Part shown: positions 8,946-16,793 of the stretch, piece by piece | How positions within the stretch are numbered: the first letter of the stretch is position 1 | How the letters are laid out: each line of letters begins with the position of its first letter | Assembly: GCA_900128395.1 (NCBI GenBank) | Contig: LT649663.1 | Span: 1 to 16,885, forward strand | Direction: 5' to 3' | Length of the DNA: 16,885 bases | Origin: Stramenopiles sp. TOSAG23-2 | Lineage: Eukaryota; Sar | Made by a program: the position numbers and the translations under genes | Notes under the pieces: generated by a model | What the model was told of the DNA's origin: nothing | The model's input: only the letters and a program-made list of their open reading frames with translations | The model's database searches: none

Positions 8946-10481
8946 ATGCATGCATTGCAACTAGCATCTGCAAATTGTACTGATGAAACTTTTAAAAGTG
9001 GCTCGAAAAAGCGTAGTACAGCGTTTATATCTGCAACATCATTTACACCTACATTATCTAGTATTAGCAGTAGAAACAGTACTAATAAACGCCAAAAGAC
9101 TAATGATACATCGTCGTCGTCAAATACAATAATTGTCAATGGAAAACTTAATCCAAGTATCGAGAGATTAGCTAAGGTGATGACAACTAATCCTTATGCA
9201 AATCCAGAACATGAAGCGCTTAGCGGAGAAAATGGTGACGATTACGGATGTGATAACAACAATAATACGACAAATGATGACGATAAGGAACAGGTGAAAA
9301 GTAGTAATCAAAAAGCAGAATTAAAATCAAAAAATAAGGAAACAAGTAAGACAATTCAAGATGTCGAATCGCTTATTTACGACGATTCATTTTTACCAGT
9401 CGCGTATAATAGTACCACTAAGAAAGGAACGGAAAGAACAATCGAAGATATCAAAAGTAGCAAATGTTTTGAGTACTTTGGACGCCAATTGAAAGTTGGC
9501 TTGGACAATGTCCCAACCCTTTTCACTCAAGTAGAGCAAGTAGTATTATTGCCATGGGAGAAAACTGGCAATATTTGTAAGTACGATGCAAAAGAATTAT
9601 CAACGACTGCATGGCGGCATTTCCGATTATCATGGAAAAATTATATGAATCTTGTAATATTAATATCGCCATTACGAAGAGATAGATTGATCTTGGAAAA
9701 GATTAAACAATTAGGCCCACCACGGAGCATAAATTCACTTAGACGTACATTTAGCTTAGGCGATTCACGATCACGTAGAATATTTTTTCAAATTTATTAC
9801 ACACCACGTATAGCTGCAAAAAATCAAACTAGAAATATTGAATTACCAAAAACACTACAAATTGTACGTAGACGAGATGTAAAGGAACAACCACGAGGAT
9901 ATTTTCAACTTCCATATGCGAGAAACGCACCTCCTGTAATGATACCACCAAATTTAAATTCACTCCACGCATTGCACCAATTGCAAAATTATAATAATAG
10001 TAATGGATTTTTTTTAAACAAACATCCATTATATATGAACTTAAACAATGCCAACAACAGTAGCTTCGGCAGCAGCAGTAACAACATCAATAATATTTTT
10101 CATCAGCGTACTTTACTGCCACTACAGTTTATGCCACCACCAATGCATCCTTATAATACATTAAATGCACCGATGCAATTTCCACAATTTCAACCACGTC
10201 TGTTTAATAGTAATGCGACGATGTCGGTAAATCAAGCGATAAATCAAAATGATGTGATTGATTTATCAAATGCGCCAATAGGTATTGTTTCAAATCAACC
10301 TTCCTTATCACACGAATCCTCCAGTCAAAGCAATAATAATGCCGATAATAAACGAAAGGGCTTTACTAAACCGGATTCCCAACGAGGAAAAATTGTGTCT
10401 AGAAGTAATGTTGCAATCAATACTAACAATAGCAACGGTATTACCAAAAACTATACTAGAGGGCTGGAAAAAAAAAGTTGA
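8946..10481 (+). CDS. Unrecognised 511-aa protein with Asn-rich ends, probably nuclear
   Basis: This is a single open frame from ATG 8946 to TGA 10479-10481. I do not recognise the family. Residues 1-170 are polar, Ser/Thr/Asn-rich and partly acidic, with basic clusters (SKKR, NKRQK) that could act in nuclear import. Residues about 174-300 form a non-repetitive core with regular hydrophobic, Trp and basic residues (FGRQLKVGLDNVP, VVLLPWEKTG, WRHFRLSWKNYMNL, then an Arg-rich stretch with RRTFSL). This is probably a folded domain. Residues 310-511 are Asn/Gln/Pro-rich low complexity, with DVIDLS at 436-441 resembling a SUMO-interaction motif. There is no signal peptide or membrane segment. A regulatory or RNA/DNA-associated role is only a guess. 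A GTAAGT at 9577-9582 lies in open frame and need not be a splice site. Confidence 0.82.
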   Translation: MHALQLASANCTDETFKSGSKKRSTAFISATSFTPTLSSISSRNSTNKRQKTNDTSSSSNTIIVNGKLNPSIERLAKVMTTNPYANPEHEALSGENGDDYGCDNNNNTTNDDDKEQVKSSNQKAELKSKNKETSKTIQDVESLIYDDSFLPVAYNSTTKKGTERTIEDIKSSKCFEYFGRQLKVGLDNVPTLFTQVEQVVLLPWEKTGNICKYDAKELSTTAWRHFRLSWKNYMNLVILISPLRRDRLILEKIKQLGPPRSINSLRRTFSLGDSRSRRIFFQIYYTPRIAAKNQTRNIELPKTLQIVRRRDVKEQPRGYFQLPYARNAPPVMIPPNLNSLHALHQLQNYNNSNGFFLNKHPLYMNLNNANNSSFGSSSNNINNIFHQRTLLPLQFMPPPMHPYNTLNAPMQFPQFQPRLFNSNATMSVNQAINQNDVIDLSNAPIGIVSNQPSLSHESSSQSNNNADNKRKGFTKPDSQRGKIVSRSNVAINTNNSNGITKNYTRGLEKKS

Positions 10482-10511
10482 GAATATAAATATAAAAAGA
10501 AAAATATTATA

Positions 10512-10527
10512 AATAAAATTAAATAAA
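10512..10527 (+). terminator. Candidate polyadenylation signals of the 511-aa gene
   Basis: Two AATAAA hexamers, at 10512-10517 and 10522-10527, lie 31-46 nt after the TGA. They fit canonical polyadenylation signals, but in sequence this A-rich they could be chance, and the protist's own signal is unknown. Confidence 0.35.
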
Positions 10528-10774
10528 AAATTAACCATCTTTAAATGTCTAGACAACTCTCTATTTAATATTTTATTTTTTTATAAATTATCAAGATTTT
10601 CCCCAGTGCTAATCCAGCTATGTGTTCTTGCAAATGATCAGAAAAATTTTGGCTCCGACCACTCGACATTTTCCATAGGAGTATCCAGTAATATGTAATA
10701 AGAGTAAATATTTTAAATAGTATGATATGATTGATGATTGATAGATATAAACAAAAAGGTAACAAATTAAACTC

Positions 10775-10969
10775 GTTTAATTTAAGTACTAATTTAGTAT
10801 ACTAATTTATGTATATTTGATAGAGAGATATTGGATATTACCCAAAATCGGATATTCGTAGTTTATTCATCAATATAACTATTGGCTGTTTTTGGATTTT
10901 TTGTAATATCCCTGACCTCTCTATCAAATATGCATAAATTAGTATACTGTATTAGTACTTAAATTAAAC
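10775..10969. mobile_element. MITE-like inverted-repeat element, 195 bp
   Basis: The left arm 10775-10827 and the reverse complement of the right arm 10917-10969 match at 50 of 53 positions. Both begin GTTTAATTTAAGTACTAAT and end TTTGATAGAGAG. Weaker pairing continues inward to about 10849 and 10895 (GGATATTAC and AAAATC matched), leaving roughly 45 bp unpaired. There is no coding capacity. Size and structure fit a non-autonomous DNA transposon, or a foldback able to make a hairpin transcript. Target-site duplication is unclear: both tips contain TTAA, and AAATTAAAC occurs just outside the left arm (10764-10772) and as the right tip (10961-10969). It lies between the 511-aa gene and the cotransporter gene. 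Confidence 0.8.
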
Positions 10970-11355
10970 ACGTGAACAAGACAACAAGAAAAAAAAAATT
11001 AATAAAAAGAAAGAAAGGGTTTGCCAGTTTGGTGGTGCTGGTTTTTGCACCGTTTATTATTGTTATTATTTATTTCAATTATTATATACGTAATAATACG
11101 TATTGGATATTTGAATTTGCCACAACAGGAGGATGGATGGACCGACACACGAGAGATTTGATATTTTATGTAAAAAGGGAAATCTTTGTATAATACTATA
11201 TTAATAAGTGAAATATTTATATATATTATTTTAATAATAATAATATATATATATATATATACATATTCAATTCCTAGTGAATAGAATTTAAAGGATAATA
11301 TATATATTTTTTTTATTTATTTTTTTTTATTTTTTTTAGATATAAAACTAATAAA
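10970..11355 (+). promoter_or_regulatory. Presumed promoter and leader of the cotransporter gene
   Basis: This AT-rich region contains a CACGTG box overlapping the inverted-repeat tip (10969-10974), a TA dinucleotide run at about 11243-11261, and a long T-rich tract at about 11307-11337 ending in AG (11338-11339), 16 nt before the start codon. The T-tract plus AG looks like a splice acceptor for a leader intron, but I found no GTAAGT donor upstream. A 73-codon frame at 10972-11193 lacks an ATG start and is not called. Confidence 0.35.
11243..11261. repeat. TA dinucleotide microsatellite
   Basis: This is a short run of alternating A and T, about 19 bp, in the leader region of the cotransporter gene. 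It is typical of AT-rich intergenic DNA. Confidence 0.8.
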
Positions 11356-14300
11356 ATGTCGTCAACAGACGCAGAAATAACAAATGCAAAGACGGGGGAC
11401 GATAATAACCAACCAACATCACCAACCGAGGTGAAGTTGAATGACTTTGACAACTTGCCACAACCAGATACATGGTTGTATCGTAATGACAGTCTATCTA
11501 AAGCAAAGCGAGAAGTGTCACGGAGGTCATTAGCTGATTTGATGAATCCAAATGCAGAACCGACGGAAGAAGTTTTATTAGCGAAAAAAAAAGCAGAAGA
11601 CATTGTTAAAAGTGGAGGTGTTGACACTTCAAGTGGAGGAAAATTAACTTGGTTTAATGGTGTTATGGTACCATGTTTATTGAATATATGGGGCGTGATC
11701 ATGTTTTTACGTTTGACATGGGTTGTTGGACAAGCTGGCATCATCTTAACAATTGCCATCATTACATTAAGTAATTTAGTAACTACAATTACTGCATTAT
11801 CATTATGTGCAATTGTAACAAACGGGGAAGTAAAAGGAGGTGGTGCATATTATTTAATATCAAGAGCTTTAGGTCCAACATATGGTGGTGTTATTGGTTT
11901 GTTGTTTTTTTGTGCACAAGCAGTTGCTACATCTATGTATGTTATTGGATTTTCTGATAGTATCATTGATATAAGCAAAAAAAGTGGTGCAGATCCATTT
12001 ACAGGTGATTTTGCAAACGATCAAAGGGTTATAAGTACGATTACCATGGTACTCTTATTAATCACTGCATATGCTGGTGGTGCAGATGCATATGCAAAAT
12101 GCATGAACTTCTTACTTGTTGTATTAGTATTAAGCATGATTACCTTGTTCGTCGGTGTATTTGCACCAGATGTCCCAGATCCACTTGTAAACACTGGATA
12201 TGGTTTTATTGGATTTGCACGTCAATTGCCACAAGCATTTCTAGCAAAGTTAACAAATACAACATCAAGTTTCGCAAAATCGTTTGATAATAATGACATC
12301 TGGTTGCCTAATTATACAACAGATCCAACTACGATGATGTCACATGGATTTTTCAGTGTATTCTCCGTATTCTTCCCTGCCGTAACTGGTATTATGGCTG
12401 GTGCTAATATGAGTGGCGATTTAAAAGATCCATCTGCTGCAATTCCAAAAGGTACGATGCGCGCCATTGTATTGACGTACTTTTCATACATTTTACTTGC
12501 CATATTGGCTGGATTAGTATCTATTCGTTGCTCAGATATTCCGGAAAATGTCGGTCGATGCCCAGACGTAGCAGATGCAGCATGGGCAAGTAAAGCAGTA
12601 GCTGATGGAAATATACCACAGGGTGGATTATTGTATTCTAAATTGATCATGGAAAGTATTAGTGTATGGGGACCACTAGTATATGCTGGCGTATTTGCAG
12701 CTACGTTATCATCTGCATTGGCATCTATTGTTGGCGCACCGAGAATTTTACAAAGTGTGGCTGCGGATGGAATCTTTCCATGGCCTCTTTTAAATTATTT
12801 CGCAAAAGGAAGTGGAAAAGGAAACGAGCCATTGCGTGGATATGTATTGTCATTTGCAGTTGGTTTGGGTTGTTGCTTAATTGGTCAATTGGATGTTGTT
12901 GCGCCAATTATCTCTAATTTCTTCATGATATCCTACGCAGTGACAAATTATGCCTGTTTCGCCGCATCGATGTCACAATCACCAGGTTGGAGACCATCAT
13001 TTCAATATTACAACAAATGGTTAAGTTTATTCGGTGCTGTTTTGTGCGTTGTTACAATGTTTTTAATGGATTGGGCAAATTCATTGTTATCCGGAGGCGT
13101 TGGTATTTGCATTTTCGTATATTTACAAAATTTAGACCCGGAAACGCATTGGGGTCCAGCGGGGGAGGCAAGGACATACGTTGGCGCATTGCGTGGTATG
13201 GAAAAGTTACAAGGTATACGAAAAGATCATGTGAAAACGTACAGGCCACAATTTTTAATTATGTGCGGTTCCCCAGCAGCTGCACGTATGTCCTTGGTAA
13301 AATTTGCTACAATGATGAAACATGGGCATGGCGTTAATGTATATGGAAGCGTTTTAGTCGATAAAGATGATAACAACGAATCGGATGCACGGGATAAACG
13401 AAGACAAAAGATGAGAAAGGTTGATGATGCAAGGACAGAGATGTACTCATTTTTCTATGAAAATCCAAAAATTTGGGGTAAAGATGCAAACAATCGTGCA
13501 TTCTGTGATGTTGTTGGAGCAAAAACATTGCATGAAGGCTTTATATCGTTACTGCAACTTGGTGGTTTAGGGCGTTTAAAGCCAAATATTGTTTTATTTG
13601 GATACAAAGAAGGTTGGAAAGATGCAAGCACGGAAAGCGTTGCTGAATATGAAGCGTTGATTGCTGATTCAATGTATCACAATCGTGGTGTGTTGATTTT
13701 ACGTGATCGTAAAAATTCCTTGAAAAATTATAGTTCAATTGATAAGAAACAACGTTCATTATCATTCACTGGCGCTAGTGATAGCAGCGAATATAAATCA
13801 GTTGAACTTGCACCAAATTCTCCAAAAAAGATTGATGACGATATTCAAGATAACAAAGGCGATGATGATGAATTGGATGAGCAAGATGATATTAAGATTG
13901 GTATCGATGGAGAAACAAGTACACATCGATCAGCGTTAAATATCAACAAAGCAAATGTGAAGAAAACGAAAAGAATTGATATATGGTATTTAGGTAGTGA
14001 TGGTGGTTTAACACTTTTAATACCATGGTTATTACAGAAAGACCCTCGTTGGAAGGATTCTTCTTTACGGGTAACTCAGTTAACACATACTGGTGTAGAT
14101 GGTGGCGATACCGTGCGTTTGAGTGCATCCATGTCGAAATTGATGCATTTATTGCGTAAAATTCGTATTGTAGCAGATACAAATATGATCGATGCATCAT
14201 TAGCAGAATGGCCAATGGAAAAGACAATTAAAGAATACAAACAATTGTGTGAAAAAGTAAATTTAGATCATGGTATCCCAGATCGTGCAGATTCTGGAAA

Positions 14301-14520
14301 AGCAGCTCCAGATTTGAAAACGATTCGTATCTTGCGTTTAACAGAACAATTACGAGAGCATTCTTTCGATGCTGATTTAATATATATACAATTACCAATC
14401 CCAGAAAATACATTGGATGAAAAGCGTTATATGTCATACTTGGAAATACTATCAAATAAATTGCCAATGGTTTGCTTTATTCGTGGTAACAATGAAAACG
14501 TAATGACTATCTATGCCTAA
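11356..14520 (+). CDS. SLC12A: Cation-chloride cotransporter, Na-K-Cl type (SLC12 family)
   Basis: The 1054-residue single-exon frame ends in RGNNENVMTIYA, matching the family's conserved C-terminus, so it is full length. The N-terminus is cytosolic (about 1-96). The 12-helix transporter core follows (about 97-600), then the cytosolic SLC12 C-terminal domain, including IDIWYLGSDGGLTLLIPWLL and an acidic insert near 825-855. Family ion-site residues are kept: L109/W112 in TM1 and A449/S452/S453 in TM8 for Na+; N110/I111, Y195 (TM3), P341 and T344 (TM6) for K+; and Y527 (TM10) near a Cl- site. KCCs lack the Ser-Ser pair and NCCs lack the TM3 Tyr, so electroneutral Na-K-2Cl uptake at a membrane is predicted. 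External loops carry NTTS and NYTT glycosylation motifs. No RFxV kinase-docking motif is visible at the N-terminus. ATG 11356 is the first Met of the frame. Confidence 0.96.
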   Translation: MSSTDAEITNAKTGDDNNQPTSPTEVKLNDFDNLPQPDTWLYRNDSLSKAKREVSRRSLADLMNPNAEPTEEVLLAKKKAEDIVKSGGVDTSSGGKLTWFNGVMVPCLLNIWGVIMFLRLTWVVGQAGIILTIAIITLSNLVTTITALSLCAIVTNGEVKGGGAYYLISRALGPTYGGVIGLLFFCAQAVATSMYVIGFSDSIIDISKKSGADPFTGDFANDQRVISTITMVLLLITAYAGGADAYAKCMNFLLVVLVLSMITLFVGVFAPDVPDPLVNTGYGFIGFARQLPQAFLAKLTNTTSSFAKSFDNNDIWLPNYTTDPTTMMSHGFFSVFSVFFPAVTGIMAGANMSGDLKDPSAAIPKGTMRAIVLTYFSYILLAILAGLVSIRCSDIPENVGRCPDVADAAWASKAVADGNIPQGGLLYSKLIMESISVWGPLVYAGVFAATLSSALASIVGAPRILQSVAADGIFPWPLLNYFAKGSGKGNEPLRGYVLSFAVGLGCCLIGQLDVVAPIISNFFMISYAVTNYACFAASMSQSPGWRPSFQYYNKWLSLFGAVLCVVTMFLMDWANSLLSGGVGICIFVYLQNLDPETHWGPAGEARTYVGALRGMEKLQGIRKDHVKTYRPQFLIMCGSPAAARMSLVKFATMMKHGHGVNVYGSVLVDKDDNNESDARDKRRQKMRKVDDARTEMYSFFYENPKIWGKDANNRAFCDVVGAKTLHEGFISLLQLGGLGRLKPNIVLFGYKEGWKDASTESVAEYEALIADSMYHNRGVLILRDRKNSLKNYSSIDKKQRSLSFTGASDSSEYKSVELAPNSPKKIDDDIQDNKGDDDELDEQDDIKIGIDGETSTHRSALNINKANVKKTKRIDIWYLGSDGGLTLLIPWLLQKDPRWKDSSLRVTQLTHTGVDGGDTVRLSASMSKLMHLLRKIRIVADTNMIDASLAEWPMEKTIKEYKQLCEKVNLDHGIPDRADSGKAAPDLKTIRILRLTEQLREHSFDADLIYIQLPIPENTLDEKRYMSYLEILSNKLPMVCFIRGNNENVMTIYA

Positions 14521-14947
14521 GATGTAATGATATATTAATGATATTTGTTAGAGATGAAAGAATCACACACAGTGTGTAGAATTATGGATAGAGAGAAAAA
14601 GTGGGGGTACTGATGTAGAAAAGAGAGGAGGATGAGTGCTAAAAACTTTTCATTACATATTAATATATATACTAAAACACGGAAAAAAAATGAAAAAACG
14701 CAATTTATCCTAGGCTTTTCAGACCACTGGTAATCTGGTAGACTACCAGGTAATCATCATCAGCAAAAAAAACACATCATCAATATTATTAATTTTATTA
14801 TATTGATATTCAATATAATATATATATATATAATATTGTGGATTATGAAATAAAAGAGAAACACATTTATAATCAACAAACATCGAAAAATTTATATACA
14901 TATATAGGGTATCCAAGTTAAAAAGAAAGAAAACAACAGGGAAAAAA
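14521..14947 (+). promoter_or_regulatory. Intergenic region: 3' end of the cotransporter gene and promoter of the protease gene
   Basis: These 427 bp hold no supportable gene. Small inverted repeats are present: ACACAC/GTGTGT around one base (14565-14577), CTGGTAG/CTACCAG around one base (14735-14749), and ATTATATTG/CAATATAAT around five bases (14797-14819). A TA run follows at about 14819-14832. An A-rich leader (GGGAAAAAA) directly precedes the protease ATG. Core promoter and polyadenylation sites cannot be fixed. Confidence 0.4.
14735..14749. repeat. Short perfect inverted repeat upstream of the protease gene
   Basis: CTGGTAG and CTACCAG are separated by a single A. Related words ACTGGTAATC and CCAGGTAATC flank and overlap it (14726-14755), making a small cluster of CTGGTA/CCAGGT half-sites about 200 bp upstream of the protease start codon. 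It could be a dimeric factor site, but function is unproven. Confidence 0.5.
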
Positions 14948-16624
14948 ATGAATGAAATCAAAGTGTTGCTTATCGTGTGCTTAGTTGCACTATTATGCAG
15001 CGTGGGCAAGGCTAAATTAGTGAACACACCTACATTACATAAAAATTGGAAATCACTACATTTTGTGAATGACATTAGCTCGATGAAAATGTCAGTAACA
15101 CTTGTTTTGAAACATTCAAACTTAAACAAGTTGGACAAAGTGTTGTTGGATGTATCTACTCCAGGATTAAAAAGCTATGGCAAACATTTGACCATCGATG
15201 AAGTGAATGATTTAACTCGTCCGAGCACATTGACTTATAGTACGGTATATGATTGGTTGAAAATTAATAACTTGGCAAAGAAAACAACTGCAGTCCAAGG
15301 TGGAAGTGCATTAAAGATTACTGCAACTGTGAGCGATTTTGAAGATGCATTCAACACAACGTTTGAAATGGTCACTGATGGCAATAACGTTAAAACGCGA
15401 GCAGGGGATTATGTTTTACCAAAATGTTTTGAGGGTAATGTTGTTGCTGTGTTTGGTATGCACGGGTTACCACTACCGAAAAATAAATTTATCCAAACGA
15501 AAGCGGTAGCGAATGGTTTTCAAGTGACACCAATGCTTCTTAAAACGACTTACAATGTTTCAGGTGTAAAAGGAAGCGGTAGTAAAACGAACAGGCAGGC
15601 AGTTGGAGAATACGTGGGCGAAACATTTAAAGCTTCTGATAATACTGATTTTTTCAATCAATACGTAAGTGGTGCAAAACCAGAAGACTCAATATTGTAC
15701 AAAGTTGTTGGAGGCAAACTTGGCGCTAGCTCTTCCCTGGAACCGGCTTTAGATGTTGAATATATTATGGGAGTGTCACCAGGTGTATTAACTGAATATT
15801 GGGAGTATCAGCAACAAGATTTTTGTTACGATTTGCAACAATTTACTGCAAAAATTCTTGACACACAAGATTTACCAAATGTATTTTCAATTTCGTATGG
15901 CTGGCAGGGGGACTTATCTACGGTCGGGTGTAAACCAGCAGAAGTCGAGGCGGTGGAAATCAATTTCCAGAAAATTGGTGCACTTGGAGTTAGTATGATT
16001 GTTGCTAGCCAGGACTCTGGTGCTGCGTGTGATGGTACTACATGTTGGGCATCATGGCCAGGAACATCACCATATGTTACTTCTGTTGGAGCTACGAGTT
16101 TCGAAGGTGGTCAGAGTAGTAAGCCAGAGATGGCGTCGGTTCAGTTTGGGTCAGGCGGTGGATTTTCTACTCGTTTTGAACGTTCTAATGCGAAGTGGCA
16201 AGACCAGGTGGTAAATAATTACTTAGCAAGTGCGAAGGGACTCCCACCCAAATCTATGTATTCACAAAATGGCCGCGCATGCCCGGACATAAGTGCTTTG
16301 GGAGAGAATTACCAAGTTATTGCAAATGGCGAGTTGCAACCACCTGTAGGAGGCACATCTGCTTCAACGCCAGTTTTTGCTGCGATGGTATCTTTAATAA
16401 ACGAAGAGCGAGAAAAACAGGGGAAAGGTTCGATGGGATTTTTAAATCCATTCATATATGCCAATCCACAAGCGTTTACTGATATTACACAAGGAAGTAA
16501 CAAAATTAATCGTGGTGGGCAGCCAACAGAGTATGGTTACGATACGGCTGTTGGCTGGGATCCTGTAACTGGCCTTGGCACTCCATTGTTTGAACAATTG
16601 TTGTCTGCTGCACTAAAGAATTAA
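14948..16624 (+). CDS. TPP1: Sedolisin (S53) serine-carboxyl protease, tripeptidyl-peptidase 1 type
   Basis: The 558-residue preproenzyme is nearly the length of human TPP1 (563 aa). A signal peptide covers about residues 1-22 (LLIVCLVALLCSVGKA). An S53 propeptide runs to about residue 189, and the mature enzyme probably starts just before FQVTPMLLKTTYNV, the counterpart of the mature start in TPP1. Catalytic residues are all present: E265 and D269 in EPALD, oxyanion D356 in SQDSGA, and nucleophile S471 in GGTSAS. They compare with E272, D276, D360 and S475 in human TPP1. Ca2+-site aspartates are D512 (FTDIT) and D538 (GWDPVTG). The enzyme should remove N-terminal tripeptides at acid pH in lysosomes or digestive vacuoles, or be secreted. 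There is no membrane anchor and no sign of truncation. Confidence 0.96.
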   Translation: MNEIKVLLIVCLVALLCSVGKAKLVNTPTLHKNWKSLHFVNDISSMKMSVTLVLKHSNLNKLDKVLLDVSTPGLKSYGKHLTIDEVNDLTRPSTLTYSTVYDWLKINNLAKKTTAVQGGSALKITATVSDFEDAFNTTFEMVTDGNNVKTRAGDYVLPKCFEGNVVAVFGMHGLPLPKNKFIQTKAVANGFQVTPMLLKTTYNVSGVKGSGSKTNRQAVGEYVGETFKASDNTDFFNQYVSGAKPEDSILYKVVGGKLGASSSLEPALDVEYIMGVSPGVLTEYWEYQQQDFCYDLQQFTAKILDTQDLPNVFSISYGWQGDLSTVGCKPAEVEAVEINFQKIGALGVSMIVASQDSGAACDGTTCWASWPGTSPYVTSVGATSFEGGQSSKPEMASVQFGSGGGFSTRFERSNAKWQDQVVNNYLASAKGLPPKSMYSQNGRACPDISALGENYQVIANGELQPPVGGTSASTPVFAAMVSLINEEREKQGKGSMGFLNPFIYANPQAFTDITQGSNKINRGGQPTEYGYDTAVGWDPVTGLGTPLFEQLLSAALKN

Positions 16625-16626
16625 TT

Positions 16627-16643
16627 TTTCCCGTGACGGGAAA
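16627..16643. repeat. Perfect GC-containing hairpin just after the protease stop codon
   Basis: TTTCCCGT and ACGGGAAA are exact reverse complements around a single G, starting two bases after the TAA. It stands out in very AT-rich surroundings. In RNA it would form a short stem, and on DNA it is a near-palindrome containing TGACG. It could be a 3'UTR stem or protein site. Confidence 0.6.
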
Positions 16644-16787
16644 GAGGTACGAACTTAAATTATATGTACGACTTTTGTGTATAATCTCTCTGAAGTCTAG
16701 AAAAGTATAATGGCGAGAAAACCACAACTACATTACATGAAAAAAAAATCATCTGGGAAATTTTTTAAAACGAAGATGTATAAAAAA

Positions 16788-16793
16788 AATAAA
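16788..16793 (+). terminator. Candidate polyadenylation signal of the protease gene
   Basis: An AATAAA hexamer lies 164 nt after the TAA, within an A-rich stretch. The fit is plausible but not decisive, because such hexamers are expected by chance here. Nothing else is recognisable from 16644 to the window end. Confidence 0.3.

Noticed and set aside
8946-8955. ATGCATGCAT palindrome at the start codon of the 511-aa gene
   Set aside because: It follows from the Met-His-Ala codons and an alternating ATGC word. There is no independent sign of a function.
9577-9582. GTAAGT inside the 511-aa gene as a possible intron donor
   Set aside because: The frame stays open on both sides, the region belongs to the well-composed core, and no convincing branch and acceptor pair was seen downstream.
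10972-11193. 73-codon plus-strand frame with a hydrophobic stretch after the inverted-repeat element
   Set aside because: It opens with GTG, has no ATG before the hydrophobic stretch, and its content reflects AT-rich DNA. No family resemblance.
14797-14832. AT-only inverted repeat and TA run as a possible origin or second mobile element
   Set aside because: Short AT-only palindromes are common in DNA of this composition, and there are no long arms or duplicated flanks as in the 10775-10969 element.
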